A stretch of 64,000 bases of DNA, from positions 15,242 through 79,241 of the forward strand of contig JAVETB010000003.1 of assembly GCA_034006265.1 (NCBI GenBank), read 5' to 3'. How positions within the stretch are numbered: the stretch's first letter is position 1; each line of letters opens with the position of its first letter. The notes beneath the pieces are model-generated. The model was not told where the DNA came from and searched no databases. It worked only from the letters and a program-made list of their open reading frames with translations. The DNA comes from Syntrophus sp034006265. GTDB lineage: Bacteria; Desulfobacterota; Syntrophia; Syntrophales; Syntrophaceae. Of the stretch, positions 16,851 through 24,669 are shown one piece after another. Position numbers and translations under genes: made by a program.

Positions 16851-17016
16851 TGCTGCAACTATTTCCTTTTCATCAGAGATGGATGCCTCCGGCAAGAGAC
16901 ATCTTCGAGGTTTTCAGGACACGCCCTTTCAACCCTTAAAAAAATGCCGTTTCAAACCAGATCCGCCACACGTCGCTCACGGCTTCAGATCATCCTTTTC
17001 AGGATCAGGCATCTTT

Positions 17017-17721
17017 TCAGAGGGCAGCCAGGTGCTCCCAGGGAACCTTTTCCCGCAGGGCCTCACTGACCAGTTCCTGCTGATCCCGGCTGATCCGCAG
17101 GCAAACGCCGCAGTCGGAACTGAGATGGCGGGGGACGGGAATGATCTTGTAGCTGATCCCGAGTCCCTTGAGGATTCTTTCCGCCTTCATGACGTAGTTG
17201 GCAGAAGGAAAAAGGTAGACAACATAGCCCGCCCCCTCCGTCCAGGAAACGCCCTCCGGGATGCCCCAATCACCCGTTGCAGGACCAGCCCAGCCGCCCT
17301 GTTCTCCATGGAAGTTCCCCCCGGGGTTCTTCCGCCTGTAATCAGAGAGAGCCTTCTTCAAGGTCGTCTCGGCCAGAACAGCGCAGTGCATGTGCGTGTC
17401 CGGCAGCTTCCCGACCCGCTCCAGGATGGCCGTCGTATCAATGGAGTTCAACTCCGGAAACGTCTTGCCGCGGGCAAGCATCCCCACCGTCTCCACGCAC
17501 ATCTTGCTGATCGCGCAGCCATCGGTCCAGCAATGAACATCCTCGACCTTCGGCCCGTTGAACTTCAGGGCGATCTCCATGGTGTCACCGCATGAACCGG
17601 TCACCTTCGCAATCCCGTCCGGATTCTCCATGAGAGAATTCAGGTAATAGTGAAGAACGAACCACAGAAGGGCCACCCCTGTGATCGCCAATACCGTCAT
17701 CAGCAGATTGAAGACCGTCAT
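17017..17721 (-). CDS. Membrane-anchored NifU-like domain fused to DUF3343
   Basis: 234 residues. A single hydrophobic span covers about 5-28. A NifU_N-like domain follows with C44, D46, C69 and C113 in the scaffold positions, plus C64 and C74. After a Gly-rich linker, residues about 155-230 match DUF3343, a small domain proposed to carry Se or S (YLFPSANYVMKAERILKGLG, DCGVCLRIS). The ATG at 17721 has GGAG 7 nt upstream; 17727 is an alternative. It lies between the arginine decarboxylase and NifU on the minus strand. A membrane-bound scaffold or sulfur-delivery role is an inference. Confidence 0.82.
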   Translation of the reverse strand: MTVFNLLMTVLAITGVALLWFVLHYYLNSLMENPDGIAKVTGSCGDTMEIALKFNGPKVEDVHCWTDGCAISKMCVETVGMLARGKTFPELNSIDTTAILERVGKLPDTHMHCAVLAETTLKKALSDYRRKNPGGNFHGEQGGWAGPATGDWGIPEGVSWTEGAGYVVYLFPSANYVMKAERILKGLGISYKIIPVPRHLSSDCGVCLRISRDQQELVSEALREKVPWEHLAAL

Positions 17722-17871
17722 TCCCATTCTCCGGTTGGTGCAGATCCATGTCAAGGCCCTGCCTTGATGGCCTGACAAGAGTTCCTAAATATCACCCGAA
17801 CGTTGGAATTGGAATAACTTCTTTTCGACGGTTTCCCCGCAAGGGCAAAGGCATTCCCCATGCGCTGATCT

Positions 17872-18417
17872 TCAGGAGAAGACAAATACGGCGGCCGCCA
17901 GGACGGTCGTGTAATCCGCGCCTTTTACGATGCTGGATTGAGTGACGTTTCTGGTGCCCACGATTTTTCCGCTGATTTTAAAAATCTCCTTTTTTTCATC
18001 CCAGCTTTCTTCAATGTTAAAATCGATTCCCAGCGTGGACGCCAGCATCGCCGCTGCCAGATCTTCCGCATACTCTCCGGCCTGCCTTTCCGTCTGTCCG
18101 AAGGCGTGATGTTCACTGATGTAGCCGTAAGTGGTCTTATCCGCCGGGATGGCGCAGCCGACAGAGGCCGCCAGCAGCCTTCTGGGTTCATTGCTGGCGC
18201 AGCGGCTCATGACGCAGTAGGTGATTGAGCCGGGTTTCAGAAAACGCAGGCCTTCGGTTCTCGAAATCACCCGGCAGCCGGGGGGCATGATGCTGGACAC
18301 CTGCACCAGATTGCACTTTTCGATTCCCGCATCCCGAAGGGCCAGTTCAAAGGAGTGCAGCTCCGCCCGATGAGTTCCAACCCCTTTTGTGAAGAAAATT
18401 TTATTTGGTAAAAACAT
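17872..18417 (-). CDS. pdaD: Pyruvoyl-dependent arginine decarboxylase
   Basis: 181 residues. The proenzyme is expected to cleave between S41 and S42 (VQVSSIMPPGC), leaving a beta chain and an alpha chain with an N-terminal pyruvoyl group. Conserved segments such as GSITYCVMSR and EHHAFGQTE are present. The enzyme makes agmatine, the first step to polyamines. It sits in the minus-strand run between the MBL hydrolase and the NifU fusion. The biochemical call is firm. Why it is here is unclear, perhaps by co-regulation only. Confidence 0.92.
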   Translation of the reverse strand: MFLPNKIFFTKGVGTHRAELHSFELALRDAGIEKCNLVQVSSIMPPGCRVISRTEGLRFLKPGSITYCVMSRCASNEPRRLLAASVGCAIPADKTTYGYISEHHAFGQTERQAGEYAEDLAAAMLASTLGIDFNIEESWDEKKEIFKISGKIVGTRNVTQSSIVKGADYTTVLAAAVFVFS

Positions 18418-18549
18418 GTTATTCCGTTTCCCTTATGCATGATGTCCGGAGTTGGAAATTCCGAACCGTTTTTATTTTTGATGGAACAGCCGAAAGCGGC
18501 GGGTTATTTGCCGGGTTTTCCGCGCCTTCCGCAGATCTCAGGACCATCT

Positions 18550-19269
18550 TCAATCCGATTGCGTATCAATCAGGCCGCCTTCTTCCACATCGAGGAAGTG
18601 GTTCCCGAAGGCATCGCGCAGCATCTGGACAGCCAGTTCCCCCGTACAATGCGTCGGAGCGACCCGCTGAACGCCGAACGTCCGCAGAGCGGCAATTTCC
18701 GCCGATATCTCTTCCCCGGAGCTGTTCAGCAGGTGAAAACCGCCCATCAACAGAGTAACCGGATCGGGAAACCGTCTCCGCACGCGCTGAAGGATAGGGG
18801 AAAGGCCCGGATGAGCACATCCCGTCAGAACGGAAAGCCCGGGCGGTTCCTGAATCACCATAAACTGCTCCCACAGGGGATTCCCACTCCACGTTCCGGC
18901 GATTTCGCCCGACAGGAAAACGCCCTTTTCAATTTCGAGCCAATCGGCCACTTCCACCACCGGCATTCCCAAACCCTTGATCCAGGCCTTTACCGAACGT
19001 TCCGTAGAAGGGCAGATATAGACGACCGCCTTTGGATTCTGTTCTGCAAAAACCGCCAGACCGTCCACATGATCCCAATGCTCGTGGGAGAGGACTACAT
19101 GCCGGATCAGGGAAACATCTTCAGTCATACGGCAGAGGTTCTCCCAGAACACGGACGGCATGCCGAAGGTATCAAGAAGCACGGATTTCCCGAGGAGGAG
19201 TGAAAGACCCCATCGCCTCTCTCTGCGTTCCTGAGGGGTCGACCCTGTCGCCACGACTCGAATGTTCAC
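18550..19269 (-). CDS. MBL-fold metallo-hydrolase (COG1237, DHPMP-synthase-like)
   Basis: 239 residues from a GTG at 19269. The metal motif is SHEHWDHVDGL (HxHxDH), with later ligand regions TGCAHPGLS and PTHCTGELA. The family includes the archaeal ribofuranosylaminobenzene dihydropterin synthase-like proteins, but most bacterial members are uncharacterised. The frame is open upstream into mrp; a weak GGTGA site supports the GTG. It follows mrp by 58 bp and is likely co-transcribed with it. The substrate is unknown. Confidence 0.87.
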   Translation of the reverse strand: MNIRVVATGSTPQERRERRWGLSLLLGKSVLLDTFGMPSVFWENLCRMTEDVSLIRHVVLSHEHWDHVDGLAVFAEQNPKAVVYICPSTERSVKAWIKGLGMPVVEVADWLEIEKGVFLSGEIAGTWSGNPLWEQFMVIQEPPGLSVLTGCAHPGLSPILQRVRRRFPDPVTLLMGGFHLLNSSGEEISAEIAALRTFGVQRVAPTHCTGELAVQMLRDAFGNHFLDVEEGGLIDTQSD

Positions 19270-19327
19270 GGCGTCACCATAAATGTTCCGCGCTTCATCC
19301 TTTTCTCCAATTCCCTGTTTTCCCTCA

Positions 19328-20200
19328 TCAGAGATCGAGCAGCGGTTCGACAATCCGCTTGAACGCTGCAGCGGCCTCGGTATTCTGATGGTAGTAGATG
19401 AAGGGCTTCCCCTCATCGGAGGACGTCACGATCTGGGGATCGAGGGGGATTCTGCCTAGAAAGGGCACCTCCATCCGCTTGGCCATTGCCTCACCGCCTC
19501 CCTGCTTGAAGAGGTCGATCACCTTCGAGCAGTGCGGACAGACCAAGCCGCTCATGTTTTCGATGACGCCAAGGACCGGGATGTTCAGCTGCCGACAGAA
19601 CGTCACGGATTTGCTGACATCGATCGTCGATACATCCTGGGGCGTCGTCACGACCACCGCCCCATCCGCCTCCGGTATGGTCTGGGCTACGGTGAGCGGT
19701 TCGTCTCCCGTGCCGGGGGGGAAATCGATGACGAGATAGTCCAGATCCCCCCATTCAACGTCTCCGAGCAGCTGCTTGATGGCATGGATTTTCAGGGGTC
19801 CGCGCCAGATGACGGCATCATCCGGCTTTGCCAGCAGAAATCCCAGGGACATCACCTTCATTCCGCCCTGAATCACAATGGGAAGCAGTCCCGTTTCGGT
19901 TGCCTGCGGTCTCCTCCCCTCCAGGTGAAGAAGCGTTGGAATGCTTGGCCCATGAAAATCCACATCCAGAAGCCCCACGCGCCTTCCTTCAAGGGCGAGG
20001 GCAATCGCCAGATTGACGGCGACAGTGCTTTTGCCGACACCGCCTTTTCCTGATAGCACCAGGATTTTATGGGCGATGCGCTGCATGTTTCGCTTCACCC
20101 TCTCATCATCACTGAGATTCTCCATCGATTTGTCCGGCTGCCCCCCCTCCATGGAACACCCGCCGCTCTCTGGTGAATGATCTGTATCCTTTGAACTCAT
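19328..20200 (-). CDS. mrp: Mrp/NBP35-type Fe-S carrier ATPase
   Basis: 290 residues. Walker A is GKGGVGKST (51-59). The cluster-bridging CPHC motif is present at C220-C223, and one more cysteine lies near the N-terminus (C15). The N-terminal DUF59 domain of ApbC is absent. Such proteins form dimers and carry a [4Fe-4S] cluster to target enzymes; the Desulfovibrio ORP operon contains an Mrp of this class. AGGAGAAAG precedes the ATG. It heads the minus-strand run of MBL, PdaD, NifU fusion and NifU. Confidence 0.93.
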   Translation of the reverse strand: MSSKDTDHSPESGGCSMEGGQPDKSMENLSDDERVKRNMQRIAHKILVLSGKGGVGKSTVAVNLAIALALEGRRVGLLDVDFHGPSIPTLLHLEGRRPQATETGLLPIVIQGGMKVMSLGFLLAKPDDAVIWRGPLKIHAIKQLLGDVEWGDLDYLVIDFPPGTGDEPLTVAQTIPEADGAVVVTTPQDVSTIDVSKSVTFCRQLNIPVLGVIENMSGLVCPHCSKVIDLFKQGGGEAMAKRMEVPFLGRIPLDPQIVTSSDEGKPFIYYHQNTEAAAAFKRIVEPLLDL

Positions 20201-20843
20201 AACGCCTTTCTCCTTTTCCTTAGTGATTGCTGTATATTCGACAGAAGCTTATTTTTCGTTCCCGGCCGTAGACGCTTCTTTGCCGGCCTTCTTGTCAACT
20301 CTTGGAGATCGTCCGCCACCCCCCGTTACAGATTCGTTGAAGCCTTTCCACGATCACGGCCAAAACGGCACTCCGTTCATAACGCATATGCCTCCGCGAA
20401 TCAAGAATTCCGCTTTGCGCCGGCTTCTCAATCTGTCCTGAATCCGTCTCTCACCGCAATACCTGTTCTTAACGATCAGGCTGTTTCTTAAGATGACCGC
20501 GTTTTCTCTCCTCCGACTTCCCCTGTTATGCCTGCGGCTCTTTGCGCAAAACAGCGCCGGTATCCTACAAGGATTCCCCCGACGCTGCTTTGCGAGAAAG
20601 GAGCACCTTAATGTTCGCCCAGTATGATGTTTTTCCTCATGCCGGGTCTTCCCGGCATGGCATTTCCGGATAGCGGTCCCTTTCAACGACAGGCCCCAGA
20701 CCAGGAAGGCCCCGAAGGGTCAATTCCTCAGCCCGAAGCGGCCCGACCCCATTCCGGACGGCGGCGCTTGGGACACAGTCCGTTGCCATACAATTGCTTC
20801 AGATTCGGCTGTTCCTGCTTAATGAGTTCTTTCCTGCCTGTCT
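20201..20843. other. Intergenic region, 643 bp, with one strong hairpin
   Basis: No reading frame here looks real. A perfect 9+4+9 inverted repeat (CATGCCGGG-TCTT-CCCGGCATG) lies at 20638-20659, about 185 bp past the last NifX stop. The rest shows nothing I can name, though it must contain the mrp promoter. Confidence 0.5.
20638..20659. repeat. Perfect 9-bp inverted repeat with TCTT loop
   Basis: A stable hairpin between the NifX and mrp transcripts, both on the minus strand. No T-run follows on either strand, so it may be a processing or Rho-related end rather than a classical terminator. Confidence 0.6.
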
Positions 20844-21212
20844 TCAGGCTCGATGCCCCTTGTTCGTCGCTCCGGCCGCTTCGGGAAACTCGCCGGCCTT
20901 CCAGCCCTGGAGAACCTCTACCACGCTTTTGCGATCTTTGCCGAAGAGATAAATCCTTATCCCCGCAGCCTTAAGAGTCCGGAAAGCGTTCGGCCCGATA
21001 TTGCCCGTCAGCACCACATCAGCACCGAAATCAGCCACACTTTGTGCGGCCTGGATTCCTGCGCCATGGGCGGCCTCAACATTTTTCGAATTTTCGCGGG
21101 CTTCAAATTTTCCCGTATCCTCGTCGTAAAAAATGAACCATTTCGCCCGCCCGAAACTCATATCCGGTTGACTATCCTTCTCCTTGCCGCAAGATGTAAT
21201 CGCTATGTTCAT
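20844..21212 (-). CDS. NifX/ORP-like cluster-binding protein
   Basis: 122 residues. It opens MNIAITSCGKEKDSQPDMSF and has KWFIFYDEDTGKFEA and DVVLTGNIGPNAFRTL, close in form to the protein at 15312 and to the Orange Protein family. GGAAGG precedes the ATG at 21212, and the start overlaps the previous stop by ATGA, so it is coupled to the NifX-like gene before it. It probably binds a metal-sulfur cluster. The frame is open upstream to 21335, inside the neighbour gene. Confidence 0.9.
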   Translation of the reverse strand: MNIAITSCGKEKDSQPDMSFGRAKWFIFYDEDTGKFEARENSKNVEAAHGAGIQAAQSVADFGADVVLTGNIGPNAFRTLKAAGIRIYLFGKDRKSVVEVLQGWKAGEFPEAAGATNKGHRA

Positions 21213-21619
21213 TTCGGTGCCTTCCTTCCTCCCTGATTTCGGAACCGCCCTCGAGGTCCCCGGCAGATGCTCCCGTCCGGCAGGACACGCCTCCCCGGCA
21301 TAAAGAACCGACGATCTTCGAGACGATTCCCGCAATAGGCATCAAACACCTCCATCGCCTCTCCCCGCACAAAGGGAATGATGGCAATCCCCATCGCTTC
21401 AATCATTCGTTGCAGAGGACACGAGATAGCTCCGCAGATCAGCAGATCCACATCAAGACATTTGAGCTGGTTCGCTCTGTCGATCATCGTTCGTCCAGAG
21501 CAACGCAACCGCTCCTCTTTGAGGAATCCCTTTTCCCCATTTTCGATAAGCAGCAGGAAATCCGCATCATCAAAAACCAGTGCAATGTCCCGCCCACAAA
21601 CCGGAATGGCTGATTTCAT
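21209..21619 (-). CDS. NifX-domain protein, first gene of the coupled pair
   Basis: 136 residues from the ATG at 21619, with GGGGAGCGG upstream. Residues 1-90 show the NifX-like core (IPVCGRDIALVFDDADFLLLI, DLLICGAISCPLQRMIEAMGI). The C-terminal 40 residues are basic and Cys-containing (DAYCGNRL, SICRGPRGRF). It is translationally coupled to the ORP-like gene. The region upstream has activator-type sites and a sigma54-like element, so the pair may be under one of the two activators. Confidence 0.82.
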   Translation of the reverse strand: MKSAIPVCGRDIALVFDDADFLLLIENGEKGFLKEERLRCSGRTMIDRANQLKCLDVDLLICGAISCPLQRMIEAMGIAIIPFVRGEAMEVFDAYCGNRLEDRRFFMPGRRVLPDGSICRGPRGRFRNQGGRKAPK

Positions 21620-21646
21620 ATTTTCCGCTCCCCACTGTCCATCATC

Positions 21647-21662
21647 ATCACGAAGCATGCCA
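21647..21662 (-). promoter_or_regulatory. Sigma54-like element upstream of the NifX pair
   Basis: On the minus strand: TGGCATG-CTTC-GTGAT, 27 nt before the ATG at 21619. The -24 box is good and matches the element at 12897 (both begin TGGCATG). The -12 box has GA where GC is expected, so it is weaker. Confidence 0.35.
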
Positions 21663-21692
21663 GAAACAACAAGAGACTTTTTAAGTTGTAAT

Positions 21693-21709
21693 TCATTAAG
21701 ATTTAATGA
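21693..21709. promoter_or_regulatory. 17-bp dyad TCATTA-N5-TAATGA
   Basis: A perfect inverted repeat. A second one, TAATG-N6-CATTA, lies at 21720-21735. Both are upstream of the NifX pair and could be repressor sites. Confidence 0.4.
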
Positions 21710-21748
21710 GCTTTTAATCTAATGAAGAAACATTAACAGAACGAAGCA

Positions 21749-21795
21749 TTGCAATAATGGAACATTGTTCGAGAGAGAAAGTTGCATTTCTGCGC
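21749..21795. promoter_or_regulatory. Two imperfect TTGCA-N4-TGCAA-type sites
   Basis: TTGCA-ATAA-TGGAA (21749-21762) and TTGCA-TTTC-TGCGC (21782-21795) have centres 33 bp apart, three helical turns. The 12-mer CATTATTGCAAT is shared, in reverse, with the site at 12783. They lie about 100 bp from the sigma54-like element at 21647. Confidence 0.4.
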
Positions 21796-21950
21796 ATAAT
21801 ATTTAATCCGTTCACGACGCTCGCCGGACAAACGGAAGAAATCGACATCGAGATGATTCCTTTTGCCATGATATGGTTGATATCTTCTCTCAGATTTGAT
21901 TTATTGAACTTCGTAACGAATGAAACAAGAAAAGGGGCTGACACACTGTC

Positions 21951-22205
21951 ATGACAAAGCACACTCACCGATTTGTGGAAACGTATGAGGGGCTTGTGGG
22001 GTATGGCCTGGACAGGCAGACCGATGAAGACACCGTTCAGTTGTACCTGCAAAAATTTTCCGATGACTCTTTGATGAAAACGATCTTGAAAAGGATGAGT
22101 GATGAAGATTTATCGGAGGTATTCGATGTGATGGGAAAGATGCTGAAGAAATATCTGACCGAACCGGAATATCATCTGTTGTTCCTCAAAGAGGAAGAAA
22201 TATGA
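21951..22205 (+). CDS. Small conserved-looking cytoplasmic protein
   Basis: 84 residues, acidic, mostly helical, no cysteines and no membrane span. The pattern (SDEDLSEVFDVMGKMLKKYLTEPEYHLLFL) looks like a real small soluble protein, but I cannot name a family with certainty. It starts at the ATG 21951, with AAGGGG about 13 nt upstream, which is far. It is divergent from the NifX pair and followed by a small membrane-protein gene. Function unknown. Confidence 0.6.
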   Translation: MTKHTHRFVETYEGLVGYGLDRQTDEDTVQLYLQKFSDDSLMKTILKRMSDEDLSEVFDVMGKMLKKYLTEPEYHLLFLKEEEI

Positions 22206-22299
22206 ATTTCCCGAAACACCTTCCTATCAATGCCCCGCGCTCATTTCGAACGTCACGCGGAGACCGTTTGCCGGGAAACAGGAAAGAAGAAAATCAGCC

Positions 22300-22572
22300 A
22301 TGTTAATGGATCTTGTATTTGCACTTTTTATCGGGTTTCTCATCGCAGAGATCTTCGCTCTTCGGCGCTGGAGAGGCTTCTGGAGGCTCGCGGCGCTCAT
22401 CCCCCTGATTCTTGTGGGCTTTGTACTGGGACGGATCGCGGTCGATCCGTCCCAGCATTATCTGCTAACGTTCGAAGCCCTGGTCTGGTGCTCCCTGGCA
22501 TTGGCCTTTCTCGGGCTGCTGGCGGCCATCCGCTGGGGTGTGGAGGTTATGCACCGTCGCCGCTCCGGGTAG
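22300..22572 (+). CDS. Small membrane protein of unknown function
   Basis: 90 residues with hydrophobic segments at about 5-20, 30-45 and 60-80, so two or three membrane spans, and a basic C-terminus. GGAAAGAAG lies upstream; ATG at 22306 is an alternative start. It is downstream of the 84-residue protein on the same strand, about 95 bp away. I do not recognise the family. Confidence 0.6.
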   Translation: MLMDLVFALFIGFLIAEIFALRRWRGFWRLAALIPLILVGFVLGRIAVDPSQHYLLTFEALVWCSLALAFLGLLAAIRWGVEVMHRRRSG

Positions 22573-22742
22573 CGGGACTTCACCCCCCCGGTGGAAACAG
22601 CCGAAAAATGGCCGACGGGGGGCGCGCTTCTCCTGATGCCTAAAATCACGGGCAGAACGCAGAACAACAAATCCTGCCCCAACAGAATGGAGCCGCCGTC
22701 CGGAAACGGCAGGCAGCCACGCCCTTTTGACATGGGCACGGC

Positions 22743-23081
22743 TTAAAGCGTAATAACCTGATAGCCTTTTTCGATATAGGATGAAAAGGAGGGATGTCCC
22801 GTCATGTCGCCTCCCAGCGGGATTCCCACAGTCGCGTTATACTCGAGCACGCCCATTTTCGAAGAGCAGGCCTTGCAGATGCAGTCAATCAACCCCCTCT
22901 CCTTTACCTTCCGGTAGAGAGGATTCCCCGACGTTTCCATTTCCTCAAGCAGCTTCACGGCTTCACCCTCGATGACAATCTTCCCGCCCATCCCCCTGCT
23001 TTCCAGATCCAGGGCATTCAGAAGCACATGAACAAAGCACATCGGGTTCCCGTTAAAAGCAAAAATAACGAACCGGTTCAT
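22743..23081 (-). CDS. DsrE-family protein
   Basis: 112 residues. It fits the DsrE/DsrF-like fold (FAFNGNPMCFVHVLLNALDL, EGEAVKLL) and has a CICKACSSKMG segment holding the cysteines that could carry sulfur. Members handle sulfur transfer or are of unknown function. GGAGGAGGG precedes the ATG. It is 60 bp downstream of the second sigma54 activator on the same strand and is probably co-transcribed with it. Confidence 0.83.
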   Translation of the reverse strand: MNRFVIFAFNGNPMCFVHVLLNALDLESRGMGGKIVIEGEAVKLLEEMETSGNPLYRKVKERGLIDCICKACSSKMGVLEYNATVGIPLGGDMTGHPSFSSYIEKGYQVITL

Positions 23082-23141
23082 TTCAAACCCTCCTCCGAAA
23101 ATTTTGAGATTTTTTTTTCAAAGCAAACCCTGCACTCAATG

Positions 23142-24509
23142 TCACCCTCTTTCCTTCACCCTGTCCGGCGACTGGATGCCCAGCGCTTTAAGTTTTCGAA
23201 AAAGCGTACTTTTGTGTATTCCGAGTTCCTGGGCCGTGCGGTTCTTGTTCCATGAGTTCCGCCGGAGTACATTGGTCAGAAAAATCGCTTCCATGTCCCG
23301 GAAGGACATGGCGTCCAACGCCGGTATTTCCGAGGAACCGGCGATACCGCAAACCGGCTCCGGAAGATGTATCCGGTCTATCATCCCCGATTTGCAGAGA
23401 ATAAAGGCCCGTTCAATCATATTCTCAAGCTCCCGGATATTGCCGGGATATGTGTAGGTCATCAGACAGGCCAGGGCCTCATCGGTTACGCCGGAAATTT
23501 CCTTGCCCTGGAGAACATTGAAATGTTCGATGAAATGATCCACCAGGAGAGGGACGTCCTCCATTCTCTCCCGCAAGGGGGGAAGCTCCAGCCTCACGAT
23601 ATTGATCCGATAGTAGAGATCCTCCCGGAATTTCTCCTCCTTGACCAGATCCCAGAGTTTCTTGTTTGTCGCCGCGATGATCCGGACATCGTGGCGGATG
23701 CTTTCCACCGCACCCAGAGGTTCATAGGTCTTTTCCTGAAGAACGCGGAGCAGGCGGACCTGCATGGCCGTAGAAATATCCCCGATTTCATCAAGGAAAA
23801 GGGTCCCTTTATCCGCCAGCTTGAAGCGGCCGGGTTTGTCCTTCCGGGCATCCGTAAAGGCTCCTGCCTTGTATCCGAAGAGTTCCGATTCCAGAAGCGT
23901 GTCCGGCAAAGCGCCGCAATTGACCGCAATAAAGGGCCTGCTTTTCCGCGGGCTGAGGTTGTGAATGGCCTTGGCGATGAGTTCCTTTCCCGTTCCGCTC
24001 TCGCCTTCGATCAGAACCGTACTGGAGCTGTTCGCCATGTCCGGCAGGATGCTGAACAGTTCGTGCATCCGATGATTCCGGGAAATAATGTCCTCGAAGG
24101 AATATCGTCCCTCGATTTTCTTGCGGAGCTGCTCTTCCAGGCTGAGATCCCGGAAGGTTTCCACCGCTCCGATGATCCGGTCCTGTTCATCGTGCAGCAG
24201 CGCCGTGGAAATGCTGATGGGCATCCGCCGACCTTCCGCATTGACGATGTAGACCGTGCGGTTGACCACCGGTTTTCCCGTCTGCATGGTTTTTTTCAGA
24301 AGGCAGCCGCGGTCGCAGATTTCCGCTTTCAGCACATCCTTGCACCGCTGCCCGATGGCGTCCTCGTAAGGAACGCCGGTAATCCTTTCCGCCGCGCGGT
24401 TGAAGGACGTGATGTGCCATTGATCATCCACGGAAAAGACACCATCGGCGATGGAGTCGAGAATAATGTCCCTTTCCCGGGGAGGGGTTTTTTTGCTCTG
24501 TTCACTCAT
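23142..24509 (-). CDS. PAS-sigma54 activator-Fis regulator (ORP-locus activator 2)
   Basis: 455 residues, a paralogue of the protein at 11340. The PAS domain has C56, C65 and C69 with the same C-x8-C-x3-C spacing. The AAA+ domain has GESGTGKE, LFLDEIGD and again GAFTDA instead of GAFTGA. The C-terminal Fis helix-turn-helix (GIHKSTLFRKLKAL) differs in only a few positions from that of the twin, so the two may bind similar sites. A DsrE gene follows. The Cys triad suggests redox, Fe-S or metal sensing by the PAS domain. That is an inference. Confidence 0.92.
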   Translation of the reverse strand: MSEQSKKTPPRERDIILDSIADGVFSVDDQWHITSFNRAAERITGVPYEDAIGQRCKDVLKAEICDRGCLLKKTMQTGKPVVNRTVYIVNAEGRRMPISISTALLHDEQDRIIGAVETFRDLSLEEQLRKKIEGRYSFEDIISRNHRMHELFSILPDMANSSSTVLIEGESGTGKELIAKAIHNLSPRKSRPFIAVNCGALPDTLLESELFGYKAGAFTDARKDKPGRFKLADKGTLFLDEIGDISTAMQVRLLRVLQEKTYEPLGAVESIRHDVRIIAATNKKLWDLVKEEKFREDLYYRINIVRLELPPLRERMEDVPLLVDHFIEHFNVLQGKEISGVTDEALACLMTYTYPGNIRELENMIERAFILCKSGMIDRIHLPEPVCGIAGSSEIPALDAMSFRDMEAIFLTNVLRRNSWNKNRTAQELGIHKSTLFRKLKALGIQSPDRVKERG

Positions 24510-24669
24510 TGCTGCTGTTGGGATTCCTTTCTAGACCGGGTTCAGTTCCCTCAAGAGCCGGAATCCATCCCTTTCCTGCAGAACCGTCACGGCGCTGCAG
24601 CCGATACGACTAAAGTATAGGCAGCGGAGGGTTATATGTCAACGGCCTATCAGACATCCTCCACCATGG

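Larger units (their letters stand above)
21620..21950. other. AT-rich divergent control region, 331 bp
   Basis: No gene seen. It separates the NifX pair (minus) from a small gene (plus). It contains the candidate sigma54 element, TCATTA/TAATGA dyads and TTGCA-type sites listed separately. Confidence 0.65.

Noticed and set aside
20354..20686. A 110-codon minus-strand frame rich in Arg and Lys
   Set aside because: No ribosome site, no recognisable fold; it looks like a chance frame in the gap before mrp.
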